From Chryseobacterium nepalense (GTDB taxonomy: Bacteria; Bacteroidota; Bacteroidia; Flavobacteriales; Weeksellaceae): a stretch of DNA of 64,000 nt. The notes under the pieces are model-generated. The model saw nothing but the letters and a program-made list of their open reading frames with translations. It ran no database searches and was not told where the DNA came from. The translations under genes and the position numbers were made by a program. Shown here piece by piece: positions 45,481-56,039 of the stretch; position 1 is the first letter of the stretch; each line of letters starts with the position of its first letter. The stretch lies in the NCBI RefSeq assembly GCF_023195755.1, contig NZ_CP096203.1, forward strand, positions 1,922,001-1,986,000, written 5' to 3'.

Positions 45481-47868
45481 ATGAAACTAAAAGTTGTCAT
45501 ACTTTCCCTTTCTGTATTTGCATATACGGGTTTCACCGCACAAAATATTCAGAATAATCCCGGAAGCAATCACGGAAATAAATTCGAACAGCTTGGGACT
45601 ATTCTTCCCACTCCTAATATTTACAGAACCGCTTCCGGAGCGCCCGGTCACGGATACTGGCAAAACAAAGCCGATTATAACATTACCGCCTATCTTGACG
45701 AAGATAAAAGAAATCTGAAAGGTTCCGAGACCATCACCTACTATAATAATTCTCCGGATGACCTCGATTACATCTGGCTGCAGCTGGATGAAAACCAGCA
45801 GTCAAGCGTAAAAAAGGCAGACTTTCCATACTCTTCTACCCTTCCGAAGGCTTCAAACGATCAGCAATTACGTCCTACCGAACTTCCTGTTTCGGATAAC
45901 GGATACGGCGTGAATCTTGAAAAAGTGACGGATGCTTCAGGAAACCCCTTAAAGTACACGGTAAACAAAACCATGATGCGTATTGATTTACCTAAAGTAT
46001 TAAAAAAAGGAGAAAAGCTTGTTTTCAAAATAGACTGGAATTACAACATCCCGAACAGAATAAAAATGGGTGGCCGTGGTGGTTACGAAAATTTCCCGGA
46101 AGATGGAAACGATCTTTATACCATGACCCAATGGTATCCCAGAATGTGCGTATACAGCGATTTCCACGGTTGGCAGAATCACCAGTTTACGGGAAGAGGA
46201 GAATTCGCCCTCGTTTTCGGGAATTTTAAAGTTTCCATGAATGTTCCTGCAGATCATGTCGTAGGCGGAACGGGAGAATGTAAAAACTATGATCAGGTCT
46301 TAACTTCAGAACAGTTAGCAAGATATAACAAGTCCAAAACTTCAACAGAACCTGTTGAAATCGTAACGCTGGATGAAGCGAAAAAAGCAGAGAAAAACCA
46401 TTCAAAACAGAGAAAAACGTGGACGTTTGAAGCCAATGACGTAAGAGATTTTGCATGGACTTCTTCAAGAAAATTCGTTTGGGATGGAATGGGCGTCCTT
46501 ATTCCCGAGAATAACAACAAGGTAATGGCGATGAGCTTTTATCCCAAAGAGGCATATAATTTATACAGAAAATACTCAACCAAAGCGGTAGCGCATACCA
46601 TCAAAACATATTCGGAGTTTACCATTCCTTATCCGTATCCTGTAGCGCAATCTGTGGAAGCAGCCAACGGGATGGAATATCCTATGATCTGCTTCAACTA
46701 TGGAAGAACAGAAAAAGACGGAACGTATTCTGAGGGAATTAAAAACGGCATGCTGGGCGTAGTGATTCACGAAGTAGGACACAACTTCTTCCCGATGATC
46801 ATTAACTCGGATGAAAGACAATGGAGCTGGATGGATGAAGGACTGAATACTTTTGTGGAATATCTTACCGAAGAAAGATGGGACAATAAATTCCCGTCAA
46901 AAAGAGGACCGGCATGGACTATTGTGGATTACATGAAACTTCCTAAAGATCAGCTGGAACCCATCATGTCAAATTCTGAAAACATCATTCAGTTTGGTCC
47001 GAATGCCTATTCGAAACCGGCAACAGGATTGAACATCCTTCGTGAAACCATCATGGGAAGAGAGCTTTTTGATAAAGCTTTTAAAACCTATGCTAAAAGA
47101 TGGGCTTTCAGACATCCTGAACCTGCAGATTTCTTCAGAACAATGGAAGATGCAAGCGGTGAAGACCTGGATTGGTTCTGGAGAGGATGGTTCTACGGAA
47201 CAGATCCTGTAGATATTGTCATCGATAAGGTAACCATTGCAACTCCGGATCTTGAAACGCCTGCCAGACAAGCCAAAGAGACAAAATATAAAGTTGATAA
47301 GCCTGCTGTAAATGATTTTGAAGATATTTCAAAAATCAGAAACAGAGAAGATAAAAATATTACGTTCTATGTGGAGAAAGACAAGGATGCTCAGGATTTC
47401 TATTACCGTTACGACAGAGGCCAGGAAAAAGTTGACAACAATAAAGAATACACCTTTAAAATAGAAGGGACCGAACCTTTAACGCAAAAGGAAAAAGATA
47501 AGTTTAAAAATCTTACCGCATACCAGATTGACTTTGTAAATAAAGGAGGCCTCGTAATGCCGATTATTCTTGAATTTACTTTCGAAGACGGTACAAAACT
47601 TACCGATAAATCTTCAGCACAGATCTGGAGACTGAATGAACAGAAAGTTTCCAGAACGTATTATTTCGACAAAAAATTAAAATCAATTCAGCTTGACCCG
47701 ATGAGAGAAACAGCCGATATTGATACATCCAATAATTTCTGGAGCAGCGATGGCGGAAATGCCCAGGTTTCCAAATTTGAATTATTCAAACAAAAAGAAG
47801 GCGGAAATACCAGAGGAGCTTCCAACGGAAAAGTAAATCCGATGCAGGCTTCAGGAAAAAAGCAGTGA
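45481..47868 (+). CDS. M1-family metallopeptidase, secreted
   Basis: Gluzincin aminopeptidase-like enzyme, 795 residues from the ATG at 45481 (signal peptide 'MKLKVVILSLSVFAYTGFTAQ'). The zinc site is H-E-V-G-H at residues 430-434 with the third ligand Glu453 in 'WMDEGLNTFVEY', exactly 18 residues on. The N-terminal domain has the M1 beta-saddle ('YNITAYLDEDKRNLKGSETI'). The aminopeptidase G-x-M-E-N motif appears as 'ANGMEYPM', suggesting an unusual or lost exopeptidase specificity. Ends in a low-complexity basic tail. Follows the HupE-like gene. Confidence 0.92.
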   Translation: MKLKVVILSLSVFAYTGFTAQNIQNNPGSNHGNKFEQLGTILPTPNIYRTASGAPGHGYWQNKADYNITAYLDEDKRNLKGSETITYYNNSPDDLDYIWLQLDENQQSSVKKADFPYSSTLPKASNDQQLRPTELPVSDNGYGVNLEKVTDASGNPLKYTVNKTMMRIDLPKVLKKGEKLVFKIDWNYNIPNRIKMGGRGGYENFPEDGNDLYTMTQWYPRMCVYSDFHGWQNHQFTGRGEFALVFGNFKVSMNVPADHVVGGTGECKNYDQVLTSEQLARYNKSKTSTEPVEIVTLDEAKKAEKNHSKQRKTWTFEANDVRDFAWTSSRKFVWDGMGVLIPENNNKVMAMSFYPKEAYNLYRKYSTKAVAHTIKTYSEFTIPYPYPVAQSVEAANGMEYPMICFNYGRTEKDGTYSEGIKNGMLGVVIHEVGHNFFPMIINSDERQWSWMDEGLNTFVEYLTEERWDNKFPSKRGPAWTIVDYMKLPKDQLEPIMSNSENIIQFGPNAYSKPATGLNILRETIMGRELFDKAFKTYAKRWAFRHPEPADFFRTMEDASGEDLDWFWRGWFYGTDPVDIVIDKVTIATPDLETPARQAKETKYKVDKPAVNDFEDISKIRNREDKNITFYVEKDKDAQDFYYRYDRGQEKVDNNKEYTFKIEGTEPLTQKEKDKFKNLTAYQIDFVNKGGLVMPIILEFTFEDGTKLTDKSSAQIWRLNEQKVSRTYYFDKKLKSIQLDPMRETADIDTSNNFWSSDGGNAQVSKFELFKQKEGGNTRGASNGKVNPMQASGKKQ

Positions 47869-47912
47869 TAAGCTTCAGTTAATACAAAATAAAAAATATA
47901 TTCTGATAAAAT

Positions 47913-47938
47913 AATCCCTCACAAATTTTGTGAGGGAT
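47913..47938. terminator. Terminator after the M1 peptidase gene
   Basis: Twelve-base perfect arms (47913-47924 and 47927-47938) between convergent genes, A/T-rich on both sides. Confidence 0.85.
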
Positions 47939-47947
47939 TGTTTGTTA

Positions 47948-48862
47948 TTAATTACTTGGTTTAAAAGCAGTCCAGTTTACACCATCACTGACAAACATAA
48001 CCGTTTTTGTTTTAGCAGCATTATTATCAAGTCCGACCATGAAAAAATTGCTTGCCCCGCCTACATTTGATGCATTAATAATAGTTCCTGCGGAAGTCTT
48101 TATTTCAGCCGTGTTGGAATTTGAAATATTCCTCACAAAAATAATTGCTCCGGGTGCTGAAACGGGATTCGGAAGGAAAAAATCATCGTCATTAACGGCA
48201 GGATTTACGCTTACCACTGTGCTTGTGATGTTGCTTCCGTTTGCAGTTAATGTCTGCGGTGTCGAACTGATCACGCCATTTACTTCCAGCTTGGTATTGG
48301 CCGTTCTTACCGTTGGGTCTACTCCGATGCCGAAATTACCGTCTTTATCTATAGAGCTGTTATAGTGGTTGACATAATTGCTTGAATTGGTAGGCGATGT
48401 TCCGAACCAGACTTCGCCACCTCCGTTACGGCCTGTTCTCAATACCAAAGAGCCTAATAAATTGGGCGCAGCAGCAGCAACATTATAAGCATATCCTTCA
48501 AATGCAGCAATAGATCTTCCATTTCCCACAACCGTAGGTGAAGCAGGTGTTCCACCCGTCATCACATTGTGATACGCGATAGACTGCGAAGTACTGGAAC
48601 CCGAAAACAGCCCGACATTGATATCAGCATCGCCCTGGCCGGCTATAGACAACAGATCTATAGGATCAGCAGTACCAATGCCAACTTTTCCATCCGATTT
48701 TACGACAAAATCATTGAGTTCCTGGGTAGCCGTAGAAATGGCAGCATTATCCTTACCTCCGTCAATATGAAAAATACCTTTAGGTGTTGTAGTGTTTATA
48801 CCCACCTGAGCACTGAATAGCAGGGGGCAAAACAAAAGTAATAAGACTTTGTTTTTCATCAT
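47948..48862 (-). CDS. Secreted surface protein with tail-fibre-like GIG repeats
   Basis: About 304 residues; signal peptide 'MMKNKVLLLLFCPLLFSAQ' with cleavage after Ala-Gln. The mature protein has repeats of the form 'VGINTTTPKGIFHI', 'GKVGIGTADPIDLLSI' and 'GNFGIGVDPTVR', a pattern shared with phage tail-fibre-like and many flavobacterial surface proteins. The C-terminus ('TVMFVSDGVNWTAFKPSN') is also typical of that group. No phage genes are near, so it is probably a cell-surface protein. ATG at 48862 chosen over one at 48859 or 48892. Confidence 0.75.
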   Translation of the reverse strand: MMKNKVLLLLFCPLLFSAQVGINTTTPKGIFHIDGGKDNAAISTATQELNDFVVKSDGKVGIGTADPIDLLSIAGQGDADINVGLFSGSSTSQSIAYHNVMTGGTPASPTVVGNGRSIAAFEGYAYNVAAAAPNLLGSLVLRTGRNGGGEVWFGTSPTNSSNYVNHYNSSIDKDGNFGIGVDPTVRTANTKLEVNGVISSTPQTLTANGSNITSTVVSVNPAVNDDDFFLPNPVSAPGAIIFVRNISNSNTAEIKTSAGTIINASNVGGASNFFMVGLDNNAAKTKTVMFVSDGVNWTAFKPSN

Positions 48863-49027
48863 TTTATATTTTTTTGAACCCCAAATGTACAAATTTGTTT
48901 AAATTAAAAATAAAAAGTGTCAAAATTTCACATTAAAAATAAAAATCTGCCATTTCAGCCACTCAAAAATGGTTGGCATACAATTAGCGAATTAGAAGAC
49001 AGAAATAATTAAAAAATTAAATATATT

Positions 49028-49306
49028 ATGTCAGTAAACTTTAAACCATTAGCAGACAGAGTTTTGATCGAGCCGATCGCTGCAGAAACTAAAACAGCTT
49101 CAGGTATTATTATTCCGGACACCGCAAAAGAAAAGCCGCAGGAAGGTACTGTGGTGGCAGTAGGCCCTGGAAAAAAAGATGAGCCTACAACTGTTAAAGT
49201 AGGTGACAAAGTTCTTTATGGAAAATATTCAGGTTCTGAATTAAAACTGGAAGGAAAAGATTATTTAATTGTAAAAGAAGGAGATCTTTTAGGAATAATC
49301 GGCTAA
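49028..49306 (+). CDS. groES: Co-chaperonin GroES
   Basis: 92-residue lid of the GroEL chamber. Standard motifs: '[16 protein letters not shown]', the mobile loop '[19 protein letters not shown]', and the roof region '[20 protein letters not shown]'. Intact. Unusually it is separated from groEL by 483 bases holding a decayed gene and repeats, where most relatives have a short spacer. Confidence 0.98.
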   Translation: MSVNFKPLADRVLIEPIAAETKTASGIIIPDTAKEKPQEGTVVAVGPGKKDEPTTVKVGDKVLYGKYSGSELKLEGKDYLIVKEGDLLGIIG

Positions 49307-49334
49307 TAGCTGATGGCTTTTGGCTAATGGCTTT
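49301..49334 (+). repeat. Left GGCT-type repeat in the groES-groEL gap
   Basis: Short tandem words of the type GGCTnnTGGC spanning the groES stop codon; repeated in inverted orientation at 49744-49783, at the other end of the gene remnant. Confidence 0.65.
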
Positions 49335-49341
49335 CCAGCAT

Positions 49342-49714
49342 TGAAACTAGCAAAATAAGAGATTTTAAAAAGTTTGAAGTTTGGCAATTGAGTTATCAAT
49401 TAACTTTAAAAATTTATACTGCAACCAAAAAAAACTTTCTAAAGAAGAAATTTTTGGATTAAACTCTCAGATCAGAAGATCATTTTGCTTCAATCGGATT
49501 TAATATTTCAGAAGGAAGTGGAAGAAATTCTGATAAAGAATTTGCTAATTTCATCAATATTGCATTAGGATCGTCCAACGAAGCCGAAAACCAGTTAATT
49601 CTTGCTAAAGATTTGGATTACATTGAGGAAAATGATTATCAAAATCTTTTATCCGGATTAACAACCTTAAAAAAGAAGCTTGCAACACTTTGGAACAGGC
49701 TAAACGGAAATTAA
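49342..49714 (+). pseudogene. Decayed four-helix-bundle (S23/IVP-like) gene
   Basis: Translated in three frames the region reads as a four-helix-bundle protein (23S-rRNA intervening-sequence/bAvd-related family): frame 1 'KIRDFKKFEVWQLSYQLTLK', then after a shift near 49440 'KEEIFGLNSQIRRSF', then after a second shift near 49487 'SIGFNISEGSGRNSDKEFAN' and 'EAENQLILAKDLDYIEEN', ending at the TAA 49712-49714. The order matches the intact family, so at least two frameshifts and an in-frame stop have inactivated it. It lies wholly between groES and groEL. Confidence 0.8.
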
Positions 49715-49743
49715 AAAATCAAATTATAAAAATAAACCGCGAA

Positions 49744-51415
<1,672 letters not shown>

Positions 51416-51444
51416 TGGCGTGTCGCCAAGACAATTTATATACT

Positions 51445-51474
51445 AACCGTTCTGATTTTCAGAGCGGTTTTTTG
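51445..51474 (+). terminator. Terminator after groEL
   Basis: Eleven-base arms (51445-51455 and 51459-51469) with one G-T pair, TTT loop and T run. Very similar to the hairpin at 55022-55052. Confidence 0.88.
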
Positions 51475-51576
51475 TTTAAATTATTATTTTGCAAAGGAAA
51501 TAATATATTTATGTCTAAAGATCTACAAGTAAATAGCTAAAACAAAAAAAATACTATAGCAATTATATATTAGAGT

Positions 51577-51590
51577 AATATGTAAATTTA
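51577..51590 (+). promoter_or_regulatory. Promoter-like word shared by the HNH and unknown genes
   Basis: AATATGTAAATTTA, containing TAAATTTA (one base off TAnnTTTG), 29 bases before the HNH gene. The same 14 bases recur at 52450-52463. Confidence 0.5.
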
Positions 51591-51619
51591 TATATTCGTT
51601 GCAATTTCACAACAATACT

Positions 51620-52369
51620 ATGGAAAAAAAGAAAAATTTAGGTATAGAATTAAAGAGACTGATTTCTCAAAAACCTTTAGAAAACACTGATTATTATCAA
51701 CTTTCAGTATATTCTGAGGAAAATAACAAATTCAATTACACCATTATGACAAATTGGTGTGGAAATGATGAAAATAATCCATTGATTGAAATAAGAGAGC
51801 CCTCTCTAATTATGCCAGATATTGCAATTCAACTTTTTAAAGATGTTAAAGAACCATTGTTAGTTATTAATAACAAAACTGATTTGGGATATTTTATGAA
51901 TTTATTTGGCGGTAATGGACTAATTACAAAAAAACTATGTGAATTATATCTATCAGAATTAATTAAACCCAAAAAAAATGTAAAGACCTATTATGGAGGT
52001 TATCACAACATAGAGTCGATTCCAAAAACTAAATTCAACAGAGCAGCCAACCCCAAATTAAGGATGAGAATTCTTAAGAGAGATAACTTAAGATGTAAAG
52101 TTTGTGGAGCTTCTCCTCAAAATAATGAGCACGTAGAATTACATTTACATCATATAACTCCCCATTCTCACTGTGGTTTAACAGAAGAAAAGAATCTTAT
52201 AACATTATGTCATACATGTCATAAAGGACTTGAACCACATTTAGATTATTCACTATATTCATTGATTGATGTTGGTATGTTTTCAGATTATACATATCAA
52301 GATGAATATATACAAAGAATAAAAAATAACATCAAATTAGGAATTGAAAGAATAAAGAAAAAACTGTAG
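51620..52369 (+). CDS. HNH endonuclease domain protein
   Basis: 249 residues from the ATG at 51620. The C-terminal third is an HNH nuclease: zinc-binding 'LRCKVCGAS', the catalytic 'LHLHHITPHSHCGL', and 'NLITLCHTCHKGLEPH', so both Cys pairs and the His-His are kept. The N-terminal 150 residues have no recognised domain and could read DNA or a partner protein. Base composition is more AT-rich than the flanking groEL. Stand-alone HNH proteins occur in restriction, defence and homing contexts; with the unknown gene at 52481 it may be a small acquired module. Confidence 0.78.
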   Translation: MEKKKNLGIELKRLISQKPLENTDYYQLSVYSEENNKFNYTIMTNWCGNDENNPLIEIREPSLIMPDIAIQLFKDVKEPLLVINNKTDLGYFMNLFGGNGLITKKLCELYLSELIKPKKNVKTYYGGYHNIESIPKTKFNRAANPKLRMRILKRDNLRCKVCGASPQNNEHVELHLHHITPHSHCGLTEEKNLITLCHTCHKGLEPHLDYSLYSLIDVGMFSDYTYQDEYIQRIKNNIKLGIERIKKKL

Positions 52370-52449
52370 CTATTGTTTAATTTATAAGTAACCACATAAA
52401 AAGATTCGTAAGGTAGTACGAAAATAGTATATTAATTTAATGATTAATA

Positions 52450-52463
52450 AATATGTAAATTTA
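52450..52463 (+). promoter_or_regulatory. Second copy of the shared promoter-like word
   Basis: AATATGTAAATTTA again, 17 bases before the gene at 52481; see 51577-51590. Confidence 0.5.
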
Positions 52464-52480
52464 GATACGAAATGTAAGTT

Positions 52481-53413
52481 ATGAGAAATAATGTCATAGA
52501 AAAGATTAGTTATTTTTATCAAGATAGAATTGATTTCATTTATAAAATCTTAGAGACTTTCGCAAAAATTGAATTTGATTTAGAAATGTCTTCAATCTCA
52601 CTGACAAAATCTGAAGGTATAATGGAAGATGGAATTTTAAAAATAAATCTTTCAGATTCTAATCACTATAATGTTAAAATTATTTTCAATGAAATTCTTG
52701 AAGATTTTTTTTGTTCACTTGATTTACTAAAAACAGCATATTTTAAACAATCCTTACAAGTAGTTCGAAATATATTGGAATTATGCACAATGCAACTTTA
52801 TTTTACTCATAACATTGAAGAGACTTCTAACTGGAAATATGGGAAAAGAGGTATAGAAAAAATATTCAAAATGACTGGAAAATTAAAAAATCAGGTCAAT
52901 TCCGATATGAAAAGTACTTTATTAGAAATAGATAAATTTTACAATCTATTAAATCGATCAACTCATTCACACAAATTAAATTTAAATATTTATTCTATTC
53001 ATAAATTTGATATTATGGGAACATATGGATTTGAGTATAAAGCATTTCAAAATTCTTATTTAATCATATTGTGTTGTTTAAAAATATTCTTGAAAATTTA
53101 TGAATCGTATATATTTATATTGGATGAAGGTTTTTTTAAACAGAATATAAAAAACACACTTGAAGAAATTAAAGAGAAACTACAAATATTTGAAGATGAT
53201 ATAGAAAACTACAAAAAAGGTGATTATGAAAACGGAGAAGGTTATCTTATATATAGAAAACATATGGTAATTAATGGAAAACAATATTTATATTCATTTT
53301 CAGCTAGTAATCAAATCATTTGGAATTCTAAAAAGAAAGGATTGAACAAAGATTTTAAAAAAATATACGCAGAAATTGATAAATATTTAATCAGAAAAAT
53401 AAAATGTAGCTAG
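52481..53413 (+). CDS. Hypothetical protein, 310 residues, AT-rich gene
   Basis: Not recognised with confidence. All-helical soluble pattern rich in Lys, Ile, Asn and Tyr; a central segment 'FFCSLDLLKTAYFKQSLQVV' and 'HSHKLNLNIYSIHKF' recalls DUF5677-like or HEPN-type helical domains ('R-x-x-x-H/N'-like sites: 'LNRSTHSH' near residue 164), but the match is loose. No signal peptide. It shares low GC and an upstream 14-base word with the HNH gene just before it, suggesting joint acquisition. Confidence 0.6.
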   Translation: MRNNVIEKISYFYQDRIDFIYKILETFAKIEFDLEMSSISLTKSEGIMEDGILKINLSDSNHYNVKIIFNEILEDFFCSLDLLKTAYFKQSLQVVRNILELCTMQLYFTHNIEETSNWKYGKRGIEKIFKMTGKLKNQVNSDMKSTLLEIDKFYNLLNRSTHSHKLNLNIYSIHKFDIMGTYGFEYKAFQNSYLIILCCLKIFLKIYESYIFILDEGFFKQNIKNTLEEIKEKLQIFEDDIENYKKGDYENGEGYLIYRKHMVINGKQYLYSFSASNQIIWNSKKKGLNKDFKKIYAEIDKYLIRKIKCS

Positions 53414-53502
53414 CATTACATTGGCATAATGCATTGTGAAACTAATGTAAATACCTCTTGGCAAAAGTTTCTAAACTTGTCATTTCACTCTCAAAGCAAA
53501 AA

Positions 53503-53640
53503 TCATTTCAAATCCACCAGCTCCCCCAAAGAAATTTCCAAAGCATTCGCCAATTCCAGCAAAGTATAAAGCGTAGGATTTACTTTTCCGTTCTCAAGCT
53601 TTTCAATCAACTTGCGCGAGACTTTCGTACATCTCCGTTG
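53503..53640 (-). pseudogene. 3' remnant of an XRE regulator gene cut by repeats
   Basis: The minus-strand frame ends with 'SRKLIEKLENGKVNPTLYT' and 'LLELANALEISLGELVDLK', the last two helices of an HTH_3 domain and its natural stop. Everything upstream (higher coordinates) is repeat-array sequence, so the first helices and the promoter are missing. The junction falls around 53606-53640, where repeat sequence is still in frame and produces a chimeric but meaningless peptide. Confidence 0.7.
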
Positions 53641-53929
53641 GTTTCCCACAACTTGCGTAAGACTTCCGTAGTCCTCCGGAGGTTTCCCGCAAGTTGCGCA
53701 AGACTTCCGTAGATCTCCGGAAGTGTAAAACAAGGGTGTTTGTAACCTCCGTACACTGCATTTGGTTTCCTGCAAGTTGTGGGAGACTTCCTGCAACTGC
53801 ATTTAGTTATAAACATACTTGTTGGTAACCTCCTGCAATTGCATTTGGTTTCCTGCAAGCTGTGGGAGACTTCCTGCAGCTGCATTTCATCATAAACACA
53901 TCTGTTGGTAACCTCCTGCAAATAGTACC
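53609..53929. repeat. 83-bp-period repeat array, cluster 1
   Basis: Built from 41-base A units at 53640-53680, 53681-53721, 53764-53804 and 53847-53887, plus a partial A unit at 53609-53639. 42-base B units follow the last three at 53722-53763, 53805-53846 and 53888-53929, giving an exact A+B step of 83 bases. A units begin GGTTTCC and contain AGACTTCC; A and B share their 3' halves (CTCCTGCAATTGCATTT type). Open frames across it are by-products. Confidence 0.85.
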
Positions 53930-54033
53930 CTAATGGGTTATTGATTCACTTTTGTTCCGGCTCTAATTTTACAAATAAAAACGGGGATGCTAAAAACCGG
54001 GAACAGAGTAAGCCACAACTAAAAATTAGAGCT

Positions 54034-54990
54034 ATGAAAAACTTATTGATCGCCATTACATTATGCACAAGCTGCATTGCCTATTCTCAATGCAATTTTG
54101 ACCAGACCGCATTTGACGGTATTGCTGCAAAGTATCAAAATGACTTTACTACATTAGAAAAAAGATCGCAGGACATTGCAGACGAAGCGCCGAATCCCAA
54201 TGCTGTAGGAGCTGCAATAAATATGGACTTTGATTTTAAAATGGTCCGTAAAGACTTTTCATGCAGCATACCGCAGATAACGATGAAGGACAAAAAACTA
54301 TCATTCGACACACCACAGGTTACCATGAAACTGAAATCCATAAAATTTAAAAAACCTGTAACCAAGATGGTACTAAAGAAAACGGGACAATATCCGGTGT
54401 TCAAAGGATGGACTGTAAAATGGAAAGACATAAAAACTTCAGTGCCGGTAGTGACCATGGAAGAACAGGAAATTAAAACAAAAATACCCGAAGTAAAAGT
54501 AGAAACCACCAACATTATAACCGCCATCCCTGAAATAAAAATGGTGAAAAAGGACATGTCTCTCAATTTGCCATCGGTAACGGTAAAAAAGATATCAGCA
54601 GAAGTAAAAAAAATAGAAGACCGTGCAAAAGGTATTTCTGTGGAAAGTGAAAAGCTTCAGGAATCTCAAAACGAAGAATTTGCACAGGCCATCCATAAAA
54701 GTTTTGAATGTCAGCGAACAGATTTGATTGTTTCCAGGACAAATCTGGAAAGTGAATTCTCAACCTCTGTTTCAGAAATTGAAAACAGTATTGCCCAGTT
54801 AAGAGCTAATGGCTTAAATCCTGAATCCATAAAGGGTGATCAGGGTGAAGATATCAACCTTATTGCGATCAGAGATGAACTGCTTTTAAAAAAGAAAGAA
54901 GCTTTTGAACAGATTGATGCAGCCATCGAAAAAATGAATACGGAAGAAAAAAATGCAATCAGTATGCTGGCAAAGAAAACAGAAGCTTAA
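54034..54990 (+). CDS. Secreted protein with exact 14-residue proline repeats
   Basis: 318 residues from the ATG at 54034 (signal peptide 'MKNLLIAITLCTSCIAYSQ'). No family recognised. Residues 70-185 form a repeat with Pro at 80, 94, 108 and again 138, 152, 166, 180, always 14 apart, with unit pattern P-x-(I/V)-(T/K)-(M/V)-x5-(I/L/M)-x3. This predicts regular short beta strands, such as a solenoid or amphipathic sheet. The C-terminal third is helical, charged coiled coil ('LLLKKKEAFEQIDAAIEKM'). Its terminator region resembles that of groEL. Lies inside the segment bracketed by the two array clusters. Confidence 0.7.
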   Translation: MKNLLIAITLCTSCIAYSQCNFDQTAFDGIAAKYQNDFTTLEKRSQDIADEAPNPNAVGAAINMDFDFKMVRKDFSCSIPQITMKDKKLSFDTPQVTMKLKSIKFKKPVTKMVLKKTGQYPVFKGWTVKWKDIKTSVPVVTMEEQEIKTKIPEVKVETTNIITAIPEIKMVKKDMSLNLPSVTVKKISAEVKKIEDRAKGISVESEKLQESQNEEFAQAIHKSFECQRTDLIVSRTNLESEFSTSVSEIENSIAQLRANGLNPESIKGDQGEDINLIAIRDELLLKKKEAFEQIDAAIEKMNTEEKNAISMLAKKTEA

Positions 54991-55021
54991 CGGCGTATCA
55001 CTGAAACAGTTTCATACTGCT

Positions 55022-55052
55022 AACCGTTCTGATTTTTCAGAATGGTTTTTTG
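55022..55052 (+). terminator. Terminator after the proline-repeat gene
   Basis: Eleven-base arms (55022-55032 and 55037-55047) with one G-T pair, followed by T run. The stem, loop and some sequence before it match the groEL terminator closely. Confidence 0.85.
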
Positions 55053-55247
55053 TTTTACAAAATCGGGTATCATAGGCAAGATTAAAAACGTGCAGCTGTT
55101 TTGCTTTTTCTATTCTTCACTTCAAAATTTTGGTTTAAGTTTGTGCTATAGAAATATGGCTTCATTCCTTCTTTTTTATTCAAATTATTTGAAGGCTCGT
55201 TGCACATACTTCTGTGTCACACATAATTTAAATAACATTCGCTAACC

Positions 55248-56036
55248 ATGAAATTCAGATTAACTTTTGCCATTCTTCTATTGGTTTTTTCTCACATATT
55301 TTCACAAACAAAACTTTTTGAAAGTATCAAAAATGAAAATTCAGATTCACTGAAAATAATCGGGATGTATTATAACTGGGATCAAAACAAAACATATGAG
55401 AAATATAATTTTTACATAACCGATAAAAAAACCATCGATTCTCTCATTAATAATACCTACTATAATGGATTAACAGAAAATATATCTGAACAAAACAATT
55501 TTTCAATTATTGTAACCAAGAATAATCAAATTCTTGATCGATGGTCTGTAAGTCCCAAATTTGAAAATATTAATATAAAAGGAAAGTCTCACAAATTTGA
55601 TATTTCAACATTGGCCAGGCTTGCCGAAAAATTTCCATTCAAATACAACTGGTATAAGCAGGAATTCAAAAACAGAGCAGAGTTCGAAAAGTTTTACAGC
55701 AATAAAATAAAGGATAAGAATACATTATTTATTTACAAACCGGACTTTATCTATGAGGGATCTTTCGAGATCCAATTCCCTAAAAATGAAACATTTCTTC
55801 ACCCAAAAGCTATTGATGAATATTTAAGACCCAAAATAGAGAAAATAGCCAAAGATGAAAAATTTAGCATTGGCTATGTCCTGACAGAATTTAACATGAA
55901 AAACAGAGATCAGTACACCATGACGGTTTCGGGTTCAAAAAATATTTTTAACAAGCTAAAGGAAACGCAAGGAAAAAAAGGAAACTGGACGCCCACAAAA
56001 CTGGAAGCCCAGATATTTGAGAAAACAGAATTTTGA
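55248..56036 (+). CDS. Secreted hypothetical protein, 262 residues
   Basis: Not recognised. A signal peptide ('MKFRLTFAILLLVFSHIFSQ') indicates export. The mature region is a mix of strands and charged helices ('SLKIIGMYYNWDQNKTYEKY', 'FKYNWYKQEFKNRAEFEKFY'), AT-rich and Lys/Asn-rich. It ends three bases before the next gene (56040), so the two are probably translated from one message. An effector/immunity or envelope role is possible but unsupported. Confidence 0.6.
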   Translation: MKFRLTFAILLLVFSHIFSQTKLFESIKNENSDSLKIIGMYYNWDQNKTYEKYNFYITDKKTIDSLINNTYYNGLTENISEQNNFSIIVTKNNQILDRWSVSPKFENINIKGKSHKFDISTLARLAEKFPFKYNWYKQEFKNRAEFEKFYSNKIKDKNTLFIYKPDFIYEGSFEIQFPKNETFLHPKAIDEYLRPKIEKIAKDEKFSIGYVLTEFNMKNRDQYTMTVSGSKNIFNKLKETQGKKGNWTPTKLEAQIFEKTEF

Positions 56037-56039
56037 GTT

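Noticed and set aside
47948..48862. Prophage tail-fibre gene
   Set aside because: The GIG-type repeats are shared by many surface proteins of this group, and there are no phage structural or lysis genes nearby.
53607..53921. Minus-strand open frame of about 104 residues rich in Cys, Arg and Pro
   Set aside because: It is a translation of the array units; its peptide repeats follow the DNA period and have no protein signature.
53609..53929. CRISPR array
   Set aside because: The 41- and 42-base units both recur and share sequence; there are no unique spacers, and no cas gene is in the window.
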